The notes under the pieces were generated by a model. The model was given only the letters and a program-made list of their open reading frames with translations, was not told where the DNA came from and made no database searches. A DNA stretch of 52,238 bases, from contig NZ_JAAFKF010000014.1 of assembly GCF_013299175.1 (NCBI RefSeq), positions 1-52,238 of the forward strand, given 5' to 3'. Positions 1 to 12,593 of this stretch are shown here, in pieces (position 1 is the first letter of the stretch; each line of letters begins with the position of its first letter). Both the position numbers and the translations under genes were made by a program. This DNA comes from Sphaerotilus sp. GTDB lineage: Bacteria; Pseudomonadota; Gammaproteobacteria; Burkholderiales; Burkholderiaceae_C.

Positions 1-172
1 GCACGCCAAAAACAGCCCCAGCCGCAAAGACCACGAGCACCATCAGCACCATCGGGGCGCGGAACTCGAAGCCGAAGAACCATTTGAGTTGCGCTTCGTG
101 CTGGTTGTTCAGCGCGAAGGCAAACAAGATGAAGAAGACAGCGGCTCGGAAGAGCCAGGAGAGGAATCGCAT
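1..172 (-). CDS. lapA: LapA-domain (DUF1049) inner-membrane protein, partial
   Basis: N-terminal part of a small membrane protein; the 3' end runs off the window. The visible peptide starts MRFLSWLFRAAVFFILFAFA, continues with NNQHEAQLKWFFGFEFRAPM and enters a second hydrophobic segment. Two membrane spans around a short polar loop with a conserved Asn are typical of LapA/DUF1049, which works with LapB in control of lipopolysaccharide assembly at the inner membrane. It lies 28 bp downstream of ihfB on the same strand, and an ihfB-lapA-lapB order is common in betaproteobacteria, which supports the call. Only about 57 residues can be seen. Confidence 0.75.
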   Translation of the reverse strand, partial: MRFLSWLFRAAVFFILFAFALNNQHEAQLKWFFGFEFRAPMVLMVLVVFAAGAVFGV

Positions 173-200
173 GGCGATGCGATTCTAGTGCTTGGCGCGC

Positions 201-503
201 TCAGCCTTCGGCACGGTCGGCGCAGGGCTGATCGACCGCTTCGCGCAGGGCCTTGCCCGGCTTGAAATGCGGCACGAGCTTTTCAGGAATGGTGACCGGC
301 TCGCCGGAGCGGGGATTGCGCCCCACCCGCGGCGGCCGGTGGTTGATCGCGAAGCTGCCGAAACCACGGATCTCGATGCGGTGACCTTTTCCGAGCGCGT
401 CCGACATCGCGTCGAGCATCGTCTTGACGGCGAACTCGGCATCGCGGTGCGTGAGCTGGCCAAAGCGATTGGCCAGCAGGGTGACGAGGTCGGAGCGGGT
501 CAT
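201..503 (-). CDS. ihfB: Integration host factor subunit beta
   Basis: A 100-residue member of the HU/IHF family. Visible features are the dimerisation N-terminus ([10 protein letters not shown]), the core [10 protein letters not shown], and the DNA-intercalating arm [14 protein letters not shown], whose Arg-Asn-Pro motif holds the proline that wedges into the minor groove. The C-terminus [12 protein letters not shown] is the classic family ending. IHF bends DNA sharply and acts as a heterodimer with IhfA in recombination, replication and sigma-54 promoter activation. It follows rpsA by 49 bp; the rpsA-ihfB order is widely conserved in proteobacteria. Length is normal for the beta subunit. 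Confidence 0.96.
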   Translation of the reverse strand: MTRSDLVTLLANRFGQLTHRDAEFAVKTMLDAMSDALGKGHRIEIRGFGSFAINHRPPRVGRNPRSGEPVTIPEKLVPHFKPGKALREAVDQPCADRAEG

Positions 504-552
504 GCAGCGAGGACCGTGGGATTCAGCAGGCGTTCATGCGGTCAGTTCAGGC

Positions 553-2268
553 TCAGTTGCCTTGGTCCAGCTTGGCCTTGAGCAGGGCGCCCAGGCTGGT
601 GGTGCCGGCGTTGCCAACGGTCTCGCGGTTGTCCACCGACAGGCGCTGCAGGGCTTCTTGCTGCTCGATGCTGTCCTTGGCCTTGATCGACAACTGGATC
701 GAACGCGTCTTGCGGTCGATGTTGATGATCATGGCGGAGACGTCGTCGCCTTCCTTCAGCAGGTTGCGGGCGTCTTCGACACGCTCGCGGGCCAGCTCGG
801 AAGCACGCAGGTAGCCGGTGACTTCCTCGCTCAACTGGATCTCGGCGCCACGGGCGTCCACCGCCTTCACCTTGCCGACCACGGTCATGCCGCGGTCGTT
901 GATCGAGGTGTAGTTGGTGAACGGGTCGGCGTCGAGCTGCTTGATGCCCAGCGAGATGCGCTCGCGCTCGACATCGATGCCCAGAACGACGGCGTCCACT
1001 TCCTGGCCCTTCTTGAAGTTGCGCACGGCAGCTTCGCCAGTCTCGTTCCACGACAGGTCGGACAGGTGTACCAGACCGTCGATGCCGGCGGCCAGACCCA
1101 CGAACACGCCGAAGTCGGTGATCGACTTGACGGGGCCCTTGACCTTGTCGCCGCGCTTGAAGTTCTGCGCGAACTCGTCCCACGGGTTGGCGCGGCACTG
1201 CTTCATGCCCAGCGAGATGCGACGCTTGTCTTCGTCGATCTCCAGGACCATGACTTCCACTTCGTCGCCCAGGGCCACGATCTTGGAAGGTGCGACGTTC
1301 TTGTTGGTCCAGTCCATTTCGGAGACGTGGACCAGGCCTTCGATGCCCGGCTCGATTTCCACGAACGCGCCGTAGTCGGCGATGTTCGTGACCTTGCCGA
1401 ACAGGCGGGTGCTCGACGGGTAGCGACGCGACACGCCGTACCACGGGTCGTCGCCCATCTGCTTCAGGCCCAGCGAGACGCGGTTCTTCTCGGCGTCGAA
1501 CTTCAGAACCTTGGCGGTCAGTTCCTGACCAACCGTCACCACTTCGCTCGGGTGACGGACACGGCGCCATGCCATGTCGGTGATGTGCAGCAGGCCGTCG
1601 ATGCCGCCGAGGTCCACGAACGCGCCGTATTCGGTGATGTTCTTGACCACGCCGTTGACGAACGCGCCTTCGCGCAGCGTTTCCAGCAGCTTGGCGCGCT
1701 CTTCGCCCATCGAAGCCTCGACCACCGCGCGACGCGACAGCACAACGTTGTTGCGCTTGCGGTCGAGCTTGATGACCTTGAACTCCATCGTCTTGCCCTC
1801 GTAGGGGCTCATGTCCTTGACCGGACGCGTGTCGAGCAGCGAGCCCGGCAGGAAGGCGCGGATGCCGTTGACGAGGACCGTCAGGCCGCCCTTGACCTTG
1901 CCCGAGACGGTGCCGGTCACGAAGTCGCCGGACTCCAGCGCGGTTTCCAGCGACAGCCACGAGGCCAGGCGCTTGGCCTTGTCGCGCGACAGGATGGTGT
2001 CGCCGTAGCCGTTTTCGATGGCGTCGATGGCCACCGACACGAAGTCGCCGATCTGGACTTCGAGTTCGCCCTTGTCGTTCTTGAACTCTTCCAGGGGAAC
2101 GTAGGCTTCGGACTTCAGGCCGGCGTTGACGACGACGAAGTTGTGCTCGATGCGGACGACTTCGGCCGAGATCACTTCACCAGGGCGCATGTTGGCCTGT
2201 TGAAGCGATTCCTCGAACATCGCGGCAAAGGAATCCATGCCGAAATCGGCCATAGCTGCTTGGGACAT
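553..2268 (-). CDS. rpsA: 30S ribosomal protein S1
   Basis: A 571-residue protein with six S1 RNA-binding repeats, starting near residues 31, 117, 200, 288, 375 and 460. The central ones are the most regular (for example [20 protein letters not shown] and [20 protein letters not shown]). S1 binds mRNA on the 30S subunit and helps start translation, especially on structured or leaderless messages. The chosen ATG gives [20 protein letters not shown], which fits the family. Nothing like GGAG stands at the right distance upstream, which recalls enterobacterial rpsA, whose weak ribosome site and structured leader allow autogenous repression. It is 84 bp downstream of aroA-cmk and continues into ihfB. 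Confidence 0.97.
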   Translation of the reverse strand: MSQAAMADFGMDSFAAMFEESLQQANMRPGEVISAEVVRIEHNFVVVNAGLKSEAYVPLEEFKNDKGELEVQIGDFVSVAIDAIENGYGDTILSRDKAKRLASWLSLETALESGDFVTGTVSGKVKGGLTVLVNGIRAFLPGSLLDTRPVKDMSPYEGKTMEFKVIKLDRKRNNVVLSRRAVVEASMGEERAKLLETLREGAFVNGVVKNITEYGAFVDLGGIDGLLHITDMAWRRVRHPSEVVTVGQELTAKVLKFDAEKNRVSLGLKQMGDDPWYGVSRRYPSSTRLFGKVTNIADYGAFVEIEPGIEGLVHVSEMDWTNKNVAPSKIVALGDEVEVMVLEIDEDKRRISLGMKQCRANPWDEFAQNFKRGDKVKGPVKSITDFGVFVGLAAGIDGLVHLSDLSWNETGEAAVRNFKKGQEVDAVVLGIDVERERISLGIKQLDADPFTNYTSINDRGMTVVGKVKAVDARGAEIQLSEEVTGYLRASELARERVEDARNLLKEGDDVSAMIINIDRKTRSIQLSIKAKDSIEQQEALQRLSVDNRETVGNAGTTSLGALLKAKLDQGN

Positions 2269-2352
2269 TGGGGACTGACTTTCTGCACCGGGACACCCCG
2301 GCGGCGGGTGCCACTTCCGTGGCGGGGTTAGGTTGCTGAGCCGGTGGCAGCG

Positions 2353-4392
2353 TCAGTGGGCGGGCGCCGACGTGGCTGCAAACGGTTGTCTCGCGTTCCA
2401 CCAGACCCCCACTTGCTGCATCGAGGCTTCGATGCCGAGCTGCGAGTTGTCCAGGAGGAGCGCGTCTTCAGCCGGCTTGAGGGGGGCGGTGGCGCGGGTC
2501 TTGTCCCGGTCATCGCGTGCTTCCAAGTCGGCTCGAAGGTCTTCGAGACTAGCAGGGATTCCCTTGGAAATCAATTGGTTGAGCCGCCGCTCGGCGCGCG
2601 CGGCGGCCGTCGCGGTGAGGAAAACCTTGAGCCGCGCACCGGGGAAGATGACGGTGCCCATGTCGCGTCCGTCGGCCACCAGACCGGGCAATTGCCGGAA
2701 CCCGACCTGCAGATCGAACAGCGCCACCCGCACCGCCGGCCACACCGAGATCTGTGACGCCATCGTGCCGACCGCCTCCTCGCGCAGCTCGTCGCTCACG
2801 TCCTCGCCGGCCAGCAGCACCCGCACGCCCTCGAAGCGCAGGGCCATCGAGCGGGCAATTGCCGCCAGCCCCGCCTCGTCGTTCGCCGACACCCCGGCAC
2901 GGCTGGCCGCCAGCGCCGTGACGCGGTAGAGCGAGCCGGAATCGAGCGTGTGGTAGCCCAGCCGGTCAGCGACACAGGCGGACAACGTGCCTTTGCCGGA
3001 GGCGGTCGGGCCGTCGATGGTCAGCACGGGGATGTCCGCCGGCCGGGCCGCGACCACCGAGAACAGCGCCTCGAAGTAGTCCGGAAAGGTCTTGGCCACG
3101 CACTTCGGATCGAGAATGCGCACCGGCACCGCCGCCTCGCCATCGCCCGCCGGATTCAGCCGGTTGAAGGCGGCCAGCGACAGGCACATCGCCATGCGGT
3201 GGTCGTCGTAGGTGTGGATCGCGGCCGGCCGGAAGGTCGCCAGCGGCGCGATGCGGATGAAGTCGGCGCCCTCCTCCACCGTGGCGCCCAGCTTGCGCAG
3301 CTCGCAGGCCATCGCGGCGATGCGGTCGGTTTCCTTGACGCGCCAGCTCGCGATGTTGCGCAGCGTGCTCGGGCCGTCGGCATAGAGCGCCATCACGGCC
3401 AGCGTCATTGCCGCGTCGGGGATGTGGTTGCAGTCGAGGTCGATCGCCTTCAAGGGCCACGCGCCGCGGCGGATCTCCAGCGCGTTCGGCTCGGCCCGGA
3501 CCACCGCGCCCATTGCCTCGGCGGCCTCGACGAAGCGGATGTCGCCCTGAATCGACGCCGCGCCCACGCCCTCGATCCGCACGGGCGCGTCCACGCCAGC
3601 GATGGCGCCCAGCGCAATGAAATACGACGCCGACGACGCATCGCCTTCGACATGCACCTCGCCCGGCGTGACGTAGCGGCTGCCGGCCGGGATGACAAAC
3701 CGCTCCCAGCCGTGGCGCTCGACGGCGATGCCGAAGCGTTGCAGCAGGTTCAGCGTGATCTCGATGTAGGGCTTGGAGATCAGCTCGCCGACCACCTCGA
3801 TCGTCACCGCCCGCTCGGTCGCCGCCAGCGGCAGCGCCAGCAGCAGCGCGGTCAGGAACTGGCTCGACACATCGCCCCGCACGCGCACCGGCGTGTCCAG
3901 CTTCAGCGCACCACCGGCCACGCGCAGCGGCGGATAGCCTTCAACGCCAAGGCACTCGACCACGCCGCCCAGCCCGCGCAGTGCGTCCACCAGATCGCCG
4001 ATCGGCCGCTCGTGCATGCGCTTGACGCCACCCAGCGTGAACGCCGTGTCCGCCACCAGCGTCGAGATCACCGACAGCGCAGCGGTCAGCGGGCGCATCG
4101 CGGTGCCGGCGTTACCGAGGAACAGCTCGGCCTCGCGCACGACGGGCCGGCCGGAAAAGCCGGTGATGCGGGTGTGGCGGCCATCCTCCTCGATGGTGCA
4201 GCCGAGGATGCGCAGCGCGTCCAGCATCACGCGGGTGTCGTCCGAGTCGAGCAGGTCCACCAGCGTCGTTGTGCCCGCGCTCAGGCCGGCCAGCAGCAGC
4301 AGGCGGTTGGAGATGCTCTTGGAACCGGGGAGCTGCACGGTGCCGGCAGCGTGACCGAGCGGCGGGAGGTCGAGGAAGGGAATCGAGTACAT
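2353..4392 (-). CDS. aroA-cmk: Bifunctional EPSP synthase / cytidylate kinase (AroA-Cmk fusion)
   Basis: One reading frame of 679 residues encodes two enzymes. Residues 1 to about 450 are class I 5-enolpyruvylshikimate-3-phosphate synthase (shikimate pathway): [10 protein letters not shown] near the N-terminus, the class I motif [27 protein letters not shown] and [12 protein letters not shown]. Residues about 454 to 670 are CMP/dCMP kinase, with the P-loop GPTASGKGT near 459-467 and the [11 protein letters not shown] motif. The two genes are separate in E. coli, where cmk lies just before rpsA; here cmk is joined in frame to aroA and is still followed by rpsA. Such fusions are annotated in some Burkholderiales, so this is a lineage marker rather than a sequencing artefact. 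Both active-site regions look intact. It is 40 bp downstream of tyrA. Confidence 0.96.
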   Translation of the reverse strand: MYSIPFLDLPPLGHAAGTVQLPGSKSISNRLLLLAGLSAGTTTLVDLLDSDDTRVMLDALRILGCTIEEDGRHTRITGFSGRPVVREAELFLGNAGTAMRPLTAALSVISTLVADTAFTLGGVKRMHERPIGDLVDALRGLGGVVECLGVEGYPPLRVAGGALKLDTPVRVRGDVSSQFLTALLLALPLAATERAVTIEVVGELISKPYIEITLNLLQRFGIAVERHGWERFVIPAGSRYVTPGEVHVEGDASSASYFIALGAIAGVDAPVRIEGVGAASIQGDIRFVEAAEAMGAVVRAEPNALEIRRGAWPLKAIDLDCNHIPDAAMTLAVMALYADGPSTLRNIASWRVKETDRIAAMACELRKLGATVEEGADFIRIAPLATFRPAAIHTYDDHRMAMCLSLAAFNRLNPAGDGEAAVPVRILDPKCVAKTFPDYFEALFSVVAARPADIPVLTIDGPTASGKGTLSACVADRLGYHTLDSGSLYRVTALAASRAGVSANDEAGLAAIARSMALRFEGVRVLLAGEDVSDELREEAVGTMASQISVWPAVRVALFDLQVGFRQLPGLVADGRDMGTVIFPGARLKVFLTATAAARAERRLNQLISKGIPASLEDLRADLEARDDRDKTRATAPLKPAEDALLLDNSQLGIEASMQQVGVWWNARQPFAATSAPAH

Positions 4393-4432
4393 GGCGCGGA
4401 GCGGGAGTCAGCCAGCCGGACAGCAGGCAGGT

Positions 4433-5314
4433 TCAGCGGGCCGTGGCCGGGCGGGCGTTCATCTGCCAGCCGGCGCGGCCATCGGAGGCGGTGCGGATGA
4501 GGTCTTCGAGCGCCTCGGTGTTGCCCGAGCGCATGACGACCTCGAAGGCATCCAGGGCGTGGCGCAGGCGCTGCGACTGCTTGAGGATCTCCTCGCGGTT
4601 GCTCAGCAGGATGTCGCGCCAGACGTTCGGGTCACCCGCCGCGATGCGCGTGAAGTCGCGGAAACCGGGGCCGGCCAGCGACAGGAACTCGCGCCCCGCC
4701 GGCTGCGACAGCATGGCGTTGAAGTAGGCGAAGGCCAGCAGGTGCGGCAGGTGGCTGACGGCGGCGAACGCGGTGTCGTGGTTCTCCGGCGTCATGCGCA
4801 GCACCTGGCAGCCGATCGCGGCCCAGACATCGGTGGCCTTCTGCACCATCACCGGGTCGGTCTGCGGCAGTGGCGTGAGGATGACCTGCTTGCCTTGGTA
4901 GAGCTGCACGTCGGCGTGCTCGACCCCAGCGACTTCCTTGCCCGCGATCGGGTGCGCGGGGACGAAGCTGCCGATGCGCTCCTTGAGCACGCGCCGCGCC
5001 ACATCGACCACGTCGCGCTTGGTGCTGCCCACGTCCATGAACAGCGTGCCCGGCTCGACCATGTGGCGGATCGCCTTGAACGTCGCTTCGCTCGCGGCCA
5101 CCGGCACGGCGATCAGCACGATGTCCGAGCCGGAGACCGCCAGCAGCGCCGACTCGGCCGCGATGTCGATCACACCCATGCGGCGTGCGCGTTCCACCGT
5201 GGACGGCGACTTGCTGTAGCCCACCACGCGCTGCACCAGCCCCGCCCGCTTGAGCGCCAGCGCGAAGCTGCCCCCCATCAGGCCGCAGCCGATCACCCCC
5301 AGTTGATTGAACAT
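4433..5314 (-). CDS. tyrA: Prephenate dehydrogenase
   Basis: A 293-residue NAD(P)-dependent dehydrogenase of tyrosine synthesis (prephenate to 4-hydroxyphenylpyruvate, or arogenate to tyrosine; specificity cannot be read here). The N-terminal Rossmann motif is LGVIGCGLMGGSFALALKRA. DVGSTKRDVV and VPAHPIAGKEVAGVEHAD are the conserved family segments, followed by an all-helical dimerisation domain. There is no fused chorismate mutase and no C-terminal ACT domain, so feedback control is not evident from the protein. It lies 16 bp downstream of pheA and 40 bp before aroA-cmk, inside the aromatic amino-acid operon. Confidence 0.95.
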   Translation of the reverse strand: MFNQLGVIGCGLMGGSFALALKRAGLVQRVVGYSKSPSTVERARRMGVIDIAAESALLAVSGSDIVLIAVPVAASEATFKAIRHMVEPGTLFMDVGSTKRDVVDVARRVLKERIGSFVPAHPIAGKEVAGVEHADVQLYQGKQVILTPLPQTDPVMVQKATDVWAAIGCQVLRMTPENHDTAFAAVSHLPHLLAFAYFNAMLSQPAGREFLSLAGPGFRDFTRIAAGDPNVWRDILLSNREEILKQSQRLRHALDAFEVVMRSGNTEALEDLIRTASDGRAGWQMNARPATAR

Positions 5315-5330
5315 GGTGTCCGTGCCGTAC

Positions 5331-6419
5331 TCAGTGAACGTCGATCGGGTAGGTGCCGAGCACCTTGAAGAAGGCGCAGGACTCGCGCAGCTCGTGCAGC
5401 GCGGTCTGCACCGCCGGCTGGGCGGGGTGGCCCTTCAGGTCGATGAAGAAGTAGTACTCCCACTGCCCGGAGCGCGCCGGGCGCGACTCCAGCCGGCTCA
5501 TCGACACGCCGTGCTTCTTCAGCGGCGCGAGGATGTCGTACATGGCACCGGGGCGGTTCTCCACCGAAACGACCAGGCTCGTGCAGTCATGGCCGGACGC
5601 TTGAGGGGCGGGGTGGCGCAGCGGGTCGGTGACGATGGCGAAGCGGGTGCGGTTGTGGGTGTCGTTCTGGATCGCCGGAGCGACGACGTGGACGCCGTAC
5701 TCGCTGGCCGCCCGCGCGCTGGCGATGCCGGCGATCGACGGGTCGAGCGACGCCAGCCGCGCCCCTTCGGCGTTGCTCGACACCGGTCGGCGCTCGGCGT
5801 GCGGCAGGTGCAGCGACAGCCACTCGTGGCACTGCGCCAGCGCCTGCGGGTGCGCGCAGACTGCGGTGATGCCGTCGAGCGCGTTCTCCTTGCGCAGCAG
5901 GTTGTGGCGCACGAACAGGCTGGTCTCGCCGATGATGAACAGCGGCATGGTCAGGAAGATGTCCAGCGAGCGGGCAACCATGCCTTCGGTGGAATTCTCG
6001 ACCGGCACGACGCCGAAGTCGGCCACGCCCGCCGAGGTGCTGCGGAACACTTCGTCGATGCTCGCGCATGGCACGCGCACGATGGACGAGCCGAAGTAGC
6101 CGAGCGCGGCCTCTTCGCTGAAGGTGCCAGCCGGGCCAAGGTAGGCGACGCGGGTGGGCGTCTCCAGCGCGCGGCAGGCCGACATGATCTCGCGCCAGAT
6201 CGGCGCGACGCTCTCGTTCTTCAGCGGGCCGGGGTTGCCGGACTTCAGGCCGTCGATCACCTGCGCCTCGCGCTCGGGGCGGAAGACGACCGAGCCTTCG
6301 TGCTTCTTGATCTCGCCCACCTCCAGCGCCAGCCCGGCGCGGCGGTTGAGCAGCGCGAGCAGCTCGCGGTCGAGGGCATCGATCTTGTCGCGGAGTTCCG
6401 GCAGGGTGGGCGTCGTCAT
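5331..6419 (-). CDS. pheA: Chorismate mutase / prephenate dehydratase (P-protein)
   Basis: A 362-residue bifunctional enzyme that makes phenylpyruvate from chorismate. Domain order: AroQ-type chorismate mutase (about 1-90, LRDKIDALDRELLALLNRRA), prephenate dehydratase (about 95-270, starting VAYLGPAGTFSEEAALGYFG, with VVPVENSTEGMV), and a C-terminal ACT domain (about 280-360) with the ESRP phenylalanine-binding motif (SRLESRPARSGQWEYYFFID). The ACT domain implies feedback inhibition by phenylalanine. It is downstream of serC by 44 bp and upstream of tyrA by 16 bp, so the phenylalanine and tyrosine branches are probably co-transcribed. Confidence 0.97.
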   Translation of the reverse strand: MTTPTLPELRDKIDALDRELLALLNRRAGLALEVGEIKKHEGSVVFRPEREAQVIDGLKSGNPGPLKNESVAPIWREIMSACRALETPTRVAYLGPAGTFSEEAALGYFGSSIVRVPCASIDEVFRSTSAGVADFGVVPVENSTEGMVARSLDIFLTMPLFIIGETSLFVRHNLLRKENALDGITAVCAHPQALAQCHEWLSLHLPHAERRPVSSNAEGARLASLDPSIAGIASARAASEYGVHVVAPAIQNDTHNRTRFAIVTDPLRHPAPQASGHDCTSLVVSVENRPGAMYDILAPLKKHGVSMSRLESRPARSGQWEYYFFIDLKGHPAQPAVQTALHELRESCAFFKVLGTYPIDVH

Positions 6420-6463
6420 GGCGGGTGTCTCGTGGTGTTGTTGTTCAGCCGTTGTTCAGCCGT

Positions 6464-7570
6464 TCACTGTGGCGGATTCGCGAATTCGCGCAGGTAGGCC
6501 ACCAGCGCCTGCACGCCGGCCAGCGGCATGGCGTTGTAGATGGACGCACGCATCCCGCCGACGCTCTTGTGGCCCTTGAGCTGCAGCAGGCCGCGCGCTT
6601 TCGCCCCGGCCAGGAACGCTTCGTTGCGCGACTCATCCCGCAACTGGAAGGGCACGTTCATGCGCGAGCGGCAGGCCGGGTCGATCCGGTTGACGTAGAA
6701 GCCGGCGCCCTCGCCGTCGAGGTAGCCGTAGAGCAGATCGGCCTTCTCGATGGCGCGGCGCTCCATCTCTGCCACACCGCCCTGGCGCTTCAACCACTGG
6801 AACACCAGCCCGGCGATGTAGATGCCGTAGGTCGGCGGCGTGTTGTACATCGAGGCGTTGTCGGCGACCGTCTTGTAGTCGAACGCGCTCGGGCAGACCT
6901 TCAGCGCGTGGCCGAGCAGGTCGTCGCGGACGATGACGATCGTGACACCCGCCGGGCCGATGTTCTTCTGCGCCCCGGCAAACGCCAGACCGACCTTCGA
7001 CCAGTCGATCGTGCGCGAGAGGATGTGCGACGAGCAGTCGATCACCAGCGCGGCATCGCTGCCGAGCGCCTTCAGGTCCGGCAGCGCCTGGAACTCGACG
7101 CCGTGGATCGTCTCGTTGGTGCAGACATGCACGTAACGCGCCCCCGGCCGCAGCGCCCAGCCGGCCGGGTCGGGCATCGTCAGGTGGCCGCCCTCGGCGT
7201 TGCTGGCGATGACCTGGGCATCGCAGTAACGCAGCGCTTCCTTGGCCGACTTCTGTGACCAGGAGCCGGTGATGACGAAATCCGCCTGTTCGCCGCGCGA
7301 CAAGTTCATCGGCACGATCGCGTTCTCGGCCAGCCCGCCGCCCTGCATGAACAGGATGCGGAAGTTCGCCGGCACCGCCAGCAGCTCGCGCAAGTCGGCT
7401 TCCGCAGCTTCGGCGATGGACGTGAACTCTCGCCCACGGTGGCTCATCTCCATCACGCCCATGCCCGAGCCGTGCCAGTCGAGCATCTCGGCCGCGGCTT
7501 CGCGCAGGACTTCTTCGGGCAGCGCCGCAGGGCCGGCGGAAAAGTTGTAGGGACGCAGGGACATCAGCAC
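6464..7570 (-). CDS. serC: Phosphoserine aminotransferase
   Basis: A 368-residue fold-type I PLP enzyme converting 3-phosphohydroxypyruvate and glutamate to phosphoserine; it also acts in pyridoxine synthesis. Diagnostic segments: [15 protein letters not shown] at the N-terminus, [27 protein letters not shown], and the Schiff-base lysine in [16 protein letters not shown]. The C-terminal [20 protein letters not shown] is also typical. Two in-frame starts, M1 and M3 (7564), are possible; the second gives [16 protein letters not shown]. It precedes pheA as in many gamma- and betaproteobacteria and follows the DUF2059 gene by 21 bp. Confidence 0.96.
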   Translation of the reverse strand: MLMSLRPYNFSAGPAALPEEVLREAAAEMLDWHGSGMGVMEMSHRGREFTSIAEAAEADLRELLAVPANFRILFMQGGGLAENAIVPMNLSRGEQADFVITGSWSQKSAKEALRYCDAQVIASNAEGGHLTMPDPAGWALRPGARYVHVCTNETIHGVEFQALPDLKALGSDAALVIDCSSHILSRTIDWSKVGLAFAGAQKNIGPAGVTIVIVRDDLLGHALKVCPSAFDYKTVADNASMYNTPPTYGIYIAGLVFQWLKRQGGVAEMERRAIEKADLLYGYLDGEGAGFYVNRIDPACRSRMNVPFQLRDESRNEAFLAGAKARGLLQLKGHKSVGGMRASIYNAMPLAGVQALVAYLREFANPPQ

Positions 7571-7591
7571 CTCACCAGGCCAGGAACACGG

Positions 7592-8190
7592 TCACTTCTT
7601 CTTGGACGCCGCCGGCGCCGGCGCCGATGCAGCCCCCGGTGCCGGGAGGCCCAGCCGGCCGCTGACGCTGCGGTCCAGCGCCTGCAGCTTCGGCTCGACC
7701 AGCGGGCGCGTCTCGGCGACCAGCTTCTCGGACAGGCCCTTCTGGATCTCGGGGGACATCTGCTGGTAGCGGCGCACCACCGGCGACTCCAGCCAGCCCA
7801 CCAACTGCTTGAGTTCGTCCTCGGTGAACTTCTCCTCCAGCATCGGCCCCATCACGCCCGGCGCCATCTTCAGCGCCTTGTCGCGCAGCAGCGGATTCGT
7901 CTCCTCGACGTACTTGCGGATGTCGGCCTGGATGTCCTTGGCCAGCGCCTCGCGCTTGTCGGGCGCGATGCGGGTCTGCAGCACCTGCCCGGCCTGCTGC
8001 ATCATGGCCATGGCCGGCTGCTCGACGAGGCTGCGGGCGATGCCTTCCACGCCCCCTTGCTGCAACTGCACCACCTTGGCGATCAGCTCTTTCTTGGCCG
8101 CGCTGGTCTCGGCCGAAGCCAGCATCGGGGCGGTCATCAGCACACACAGGGCGCCGGTCGTCAGCGCCGCGCGCCACAGGTTGGAGTTCA

Positions 8191-8191
<1 letters not shown>
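7592..8191 (-). CDS. Secreted DUF2059-family protein
   Basis: A 199-residue protein with a clear signal peptide (MNSNLWRAALTTGALCVLMT followed by APMLASAE, probable cut after ASA). The mature part is helical and matches DUF2059 in its centre (FTEDELKQLVGWLESPVVRR near residues 115-134). The tail is rich in Ala/Pro and ends in SKKK. The family has no established function; an extracytoplasmic location is inferred from the signal. Its ATG overlaps the gyrA stop by one base (TGATG), so it is translationally coupled to gyrase subunit A, and it is followed by serC. The gyrA-DUF2059-serC order appears to be a Burkholderiales feature. Confidence 0.85.
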
Positions 8192-10872
<2,681 letters not shown>

Positions 10873-11103
10873 GCGGTCATGGTCCCAGGGCGGACGGTCG
10901 AGCCCTGCATTCTACGAGTCGCGCACTGTCGCCGTCGCGCAACAACCTGTCCGGCGGGCGCGACTGCCCCTAACGATCGGCTTGACCTCGTATGGCACAA
11001 TGAATTTGTCGGTCCCTAGCGCCGCGCTCTCATCGGCAAGCATGGGCCGCCGCTTTTTCTGCATCTTGCAGCCCGATTTGCGGCTTTTCTCGAGAGGAGA
11101 ACC

Positions 11104-11802
11104 ATGAACAAACTCAACAAGGTTGCACTGCTGTTCGCGTCGGCCGCACTGGCCGCCTGTGCGACCGGTGGCTCGACCTCCGGCGCCATGGACAACTGGC
11201 GTGCTGCTGACGGCTCCGTCGTCAAGAACGGCACCAACGAACTCTGCTGGCGCGATGCCAACTGGACTCCGGCAACCGGCGTGCGGCCGTGCGATGGCGT
11301 TCCGGTTCCGGCTGCCCCGGCACCCGCTCCGGCGCCTGCGCCCGCCCCGGCACCTGCACCGGCACCGGCACCGGCACCTGTCGCTGCCCCGGTCGCTCCG
11401 GCTCCGGTTGTTGTCCCCGTGGCTGCCCCGGCTGCTCCGGTCAGCGAAAAGGTCACGTTCGCCGCCGACGCATTCTTCGACACCAACAAGTCGGTGCTGA
11501 AGAAGGAAGCTGGCGCCAAGCTGGACGATCTGGTCAGCAAGGTCAAGGACATCAACCTCGAAGTCATCATCGCCGTCGGCCACACCGACAGCGACGCTTC
11601 GGATGCCTACAACCAGAAGCTGTCGGTTCGCCGTGCGGAAGCCGTCAAGAAGTATCTGGTCAGCAAGGGCATCGAGCCGAACCGCGTCTACACCGAAGGC
11701 AAGGGCGAGAAGCAGCCTGTCGCCGACAACAAGACGAAGGAAGGCAAGGCCAAGAATCGCCGCGTCGAGATCGAAGTGGTCGGCACGCGCACCAAGAAGT
11801 AA
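11104..11802 (+). CDS. OmpA-family outer-membrane lipoprotein with Pro-Ala linker
   Basis: A 232-residue envelope protein. The signal sequence ends in LAAC (Cys19), a plausible lipobox, so it is probably lipid-anchored. Residues about 68-110 are an almost pure Pro-Ala linker encoded by GC-rich imperfect repeats. Residues about 115-228 form an OmpA/MotB C-terminal domain that binds peptidoglycan; the motif region is [20 protein letters not shown] with NRRVEIEV near the end. There is no transmembrane beta-barrel, so it is Pal-like in design, not a full OmpA. The ribosome site GAGAGGAGAACC is strong. Transcribed alone, with a terminator immediately downstream, and divergent from gyrA. Confidence 0.92.
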   Translation: MNKLNKVALLFASAALAACATGGSTSGAMDNWRAADGSVVKNGTNELCWRDANWTPATGVRPCDGVPVPAAPAPAPAPAPAPAPAPAPAPAPVAAPVAPAPVVVPVAAPAAPVSEKVTFAADAFFDTNKSVLKKEAGAKLDDLVSKVKDINLEVIIAVGHTDSDASDAYNQKLSVRRAEAVKKYLVSKGIEPNRVYTEGKGEKQPVADNKTKEGKAKNRRVEIEVVGTRTKK

Positions 11803-11825
11803 GCAGCTTCGGCTCGCTCACTGCG

Positions 11826-11850
11826 AAACCCCGCCCCGGCGGGGTTTTTT
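11826..11850 (+). terminator. Rho-independent terminator after the OmpA-like gene
   Basis: A GC-rich hairpin with arms AAACCCCGCC and GGCGGGGTTT around a two-base loop, followed by a T run, 23 bp after the OmpA-like stop codon. Confidence 0.85.
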
Positions 11851-11882
11851 CATGGGCGATCCACTTCCACCACAATGCCGCC

Positions 11883-12593
11883 ATGATGACCAACGCAGAC
11901 CCCAAGGAACTCGCCAAGTTCAGCGAGCTGGCCCACAAGTGGTGGGATCCGGAGAGCGAATTCCGCCCCCTCCACCAGATCAACCCGCTGCGCCTGGGCT
12001 GGATCGAGCAGTGCGCCGGCCCGCTCGACGGCAAGCGCATCGTCGATGTCGGCTGCGGCGGCGGCATCCTCAGCGAAGCCATGGCACGCCAGGGTGCGCG
12101 GGTGCTGGGCGTCGATCTGGCTGAACGTTCGCTGAAGGTCGCGCAGTTGCACGCGATGGAAGCCGGCATCGACAACGTGGCCTACCGCGAGGTCGCCGCC
12201 GAGGTGCTGGCCGAGGAGCAGCCCGGCCAATTCGACATCGTCACCTGCATGGAGATGGTCGAACACGTCCCCGATCCCGCCGCCATCGTCGCCGCCTGCG
12301 CCAAGCTGGTGAAGCCGGGCGGCTGGGTGTTCCTGTCCACGCTGAACCGCAGTCCCAAGTCCTTCCTCTTCGCCATCGTTGGCGCGGAATACCTGCTGCG
12401 CATGCTGCCCGCCGGCACGCACGAATACGCCAAGTTCATCCGCCCGAGCGAGCTGGCGACGTGGAGCCGCTCGGCCGGGCTGGACCTGCTGCACACCCGC
12501 GGCATGGAATACAACCCGCTCACCAAACGCTACTGGCTCAGCGGCGACACCAGCGTCAACTACCTGCTGGCCTGCCGCAAGGGGACACTGTGA
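11883..12593 (+). CDS. ubiG: Ubiquinone biosynthesis O-methyltransferase
   Basis: A 236-residue class I SAM methyltransferase that performs both O-methylations of ubiquinone synthesis. Motif I is [17 protein letters not shown], followed by the acidic residue in VLGVDLAE. The N-terminal [20 protein letters not shown] and [10 protein letters not shown] are signatures of UbiG. Start: the first ATG of an ATG-ATG pair was taken (11886 is the other). No Shine-Dalgarno sequence is present. A possible -10 (CACAAT, 11871-11876) ends 6 bases before the ATG, so the message may be leaderless. Its stop overlaps the GTG of gph by four bases (GTGA). Confidence 0.96.
   Translation: MMTNADPKELAKFSELAHKWWDPESEFRPLHQINPLRLGWIEQCAGPLDGKRIVDVGCGGGILSEAMARQGARVLGVDLAERSLKVAQLHAMEAGIDNVAYREVAAEVLAEEQPGQFDIVTCMEMVEHVPDPAAIVAACAKLVKPGGWVFLSTLNRSPKSFLFAIVGAEYLLRMLPAGTHEYAKFIRPSELATWSRSAGLDLLHTRGMEYNPLTKRYWLSGDTSVNYLLACRKGTL

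Noticed and set aside
10982-11010. TTGACC before the OmpA-like gene as a -35 element
   Set aside because: No acceptable -10 lies 15-19 bp downstream; the nearby CACAAT is only 8 bp away.
11305-11430. Repetitive GC-rich tract as a possible repeat array
   Set aside because: It codes for the Pro-Ala linker of the OmpA-like protein and has no fixed repeat-spacer pattern.
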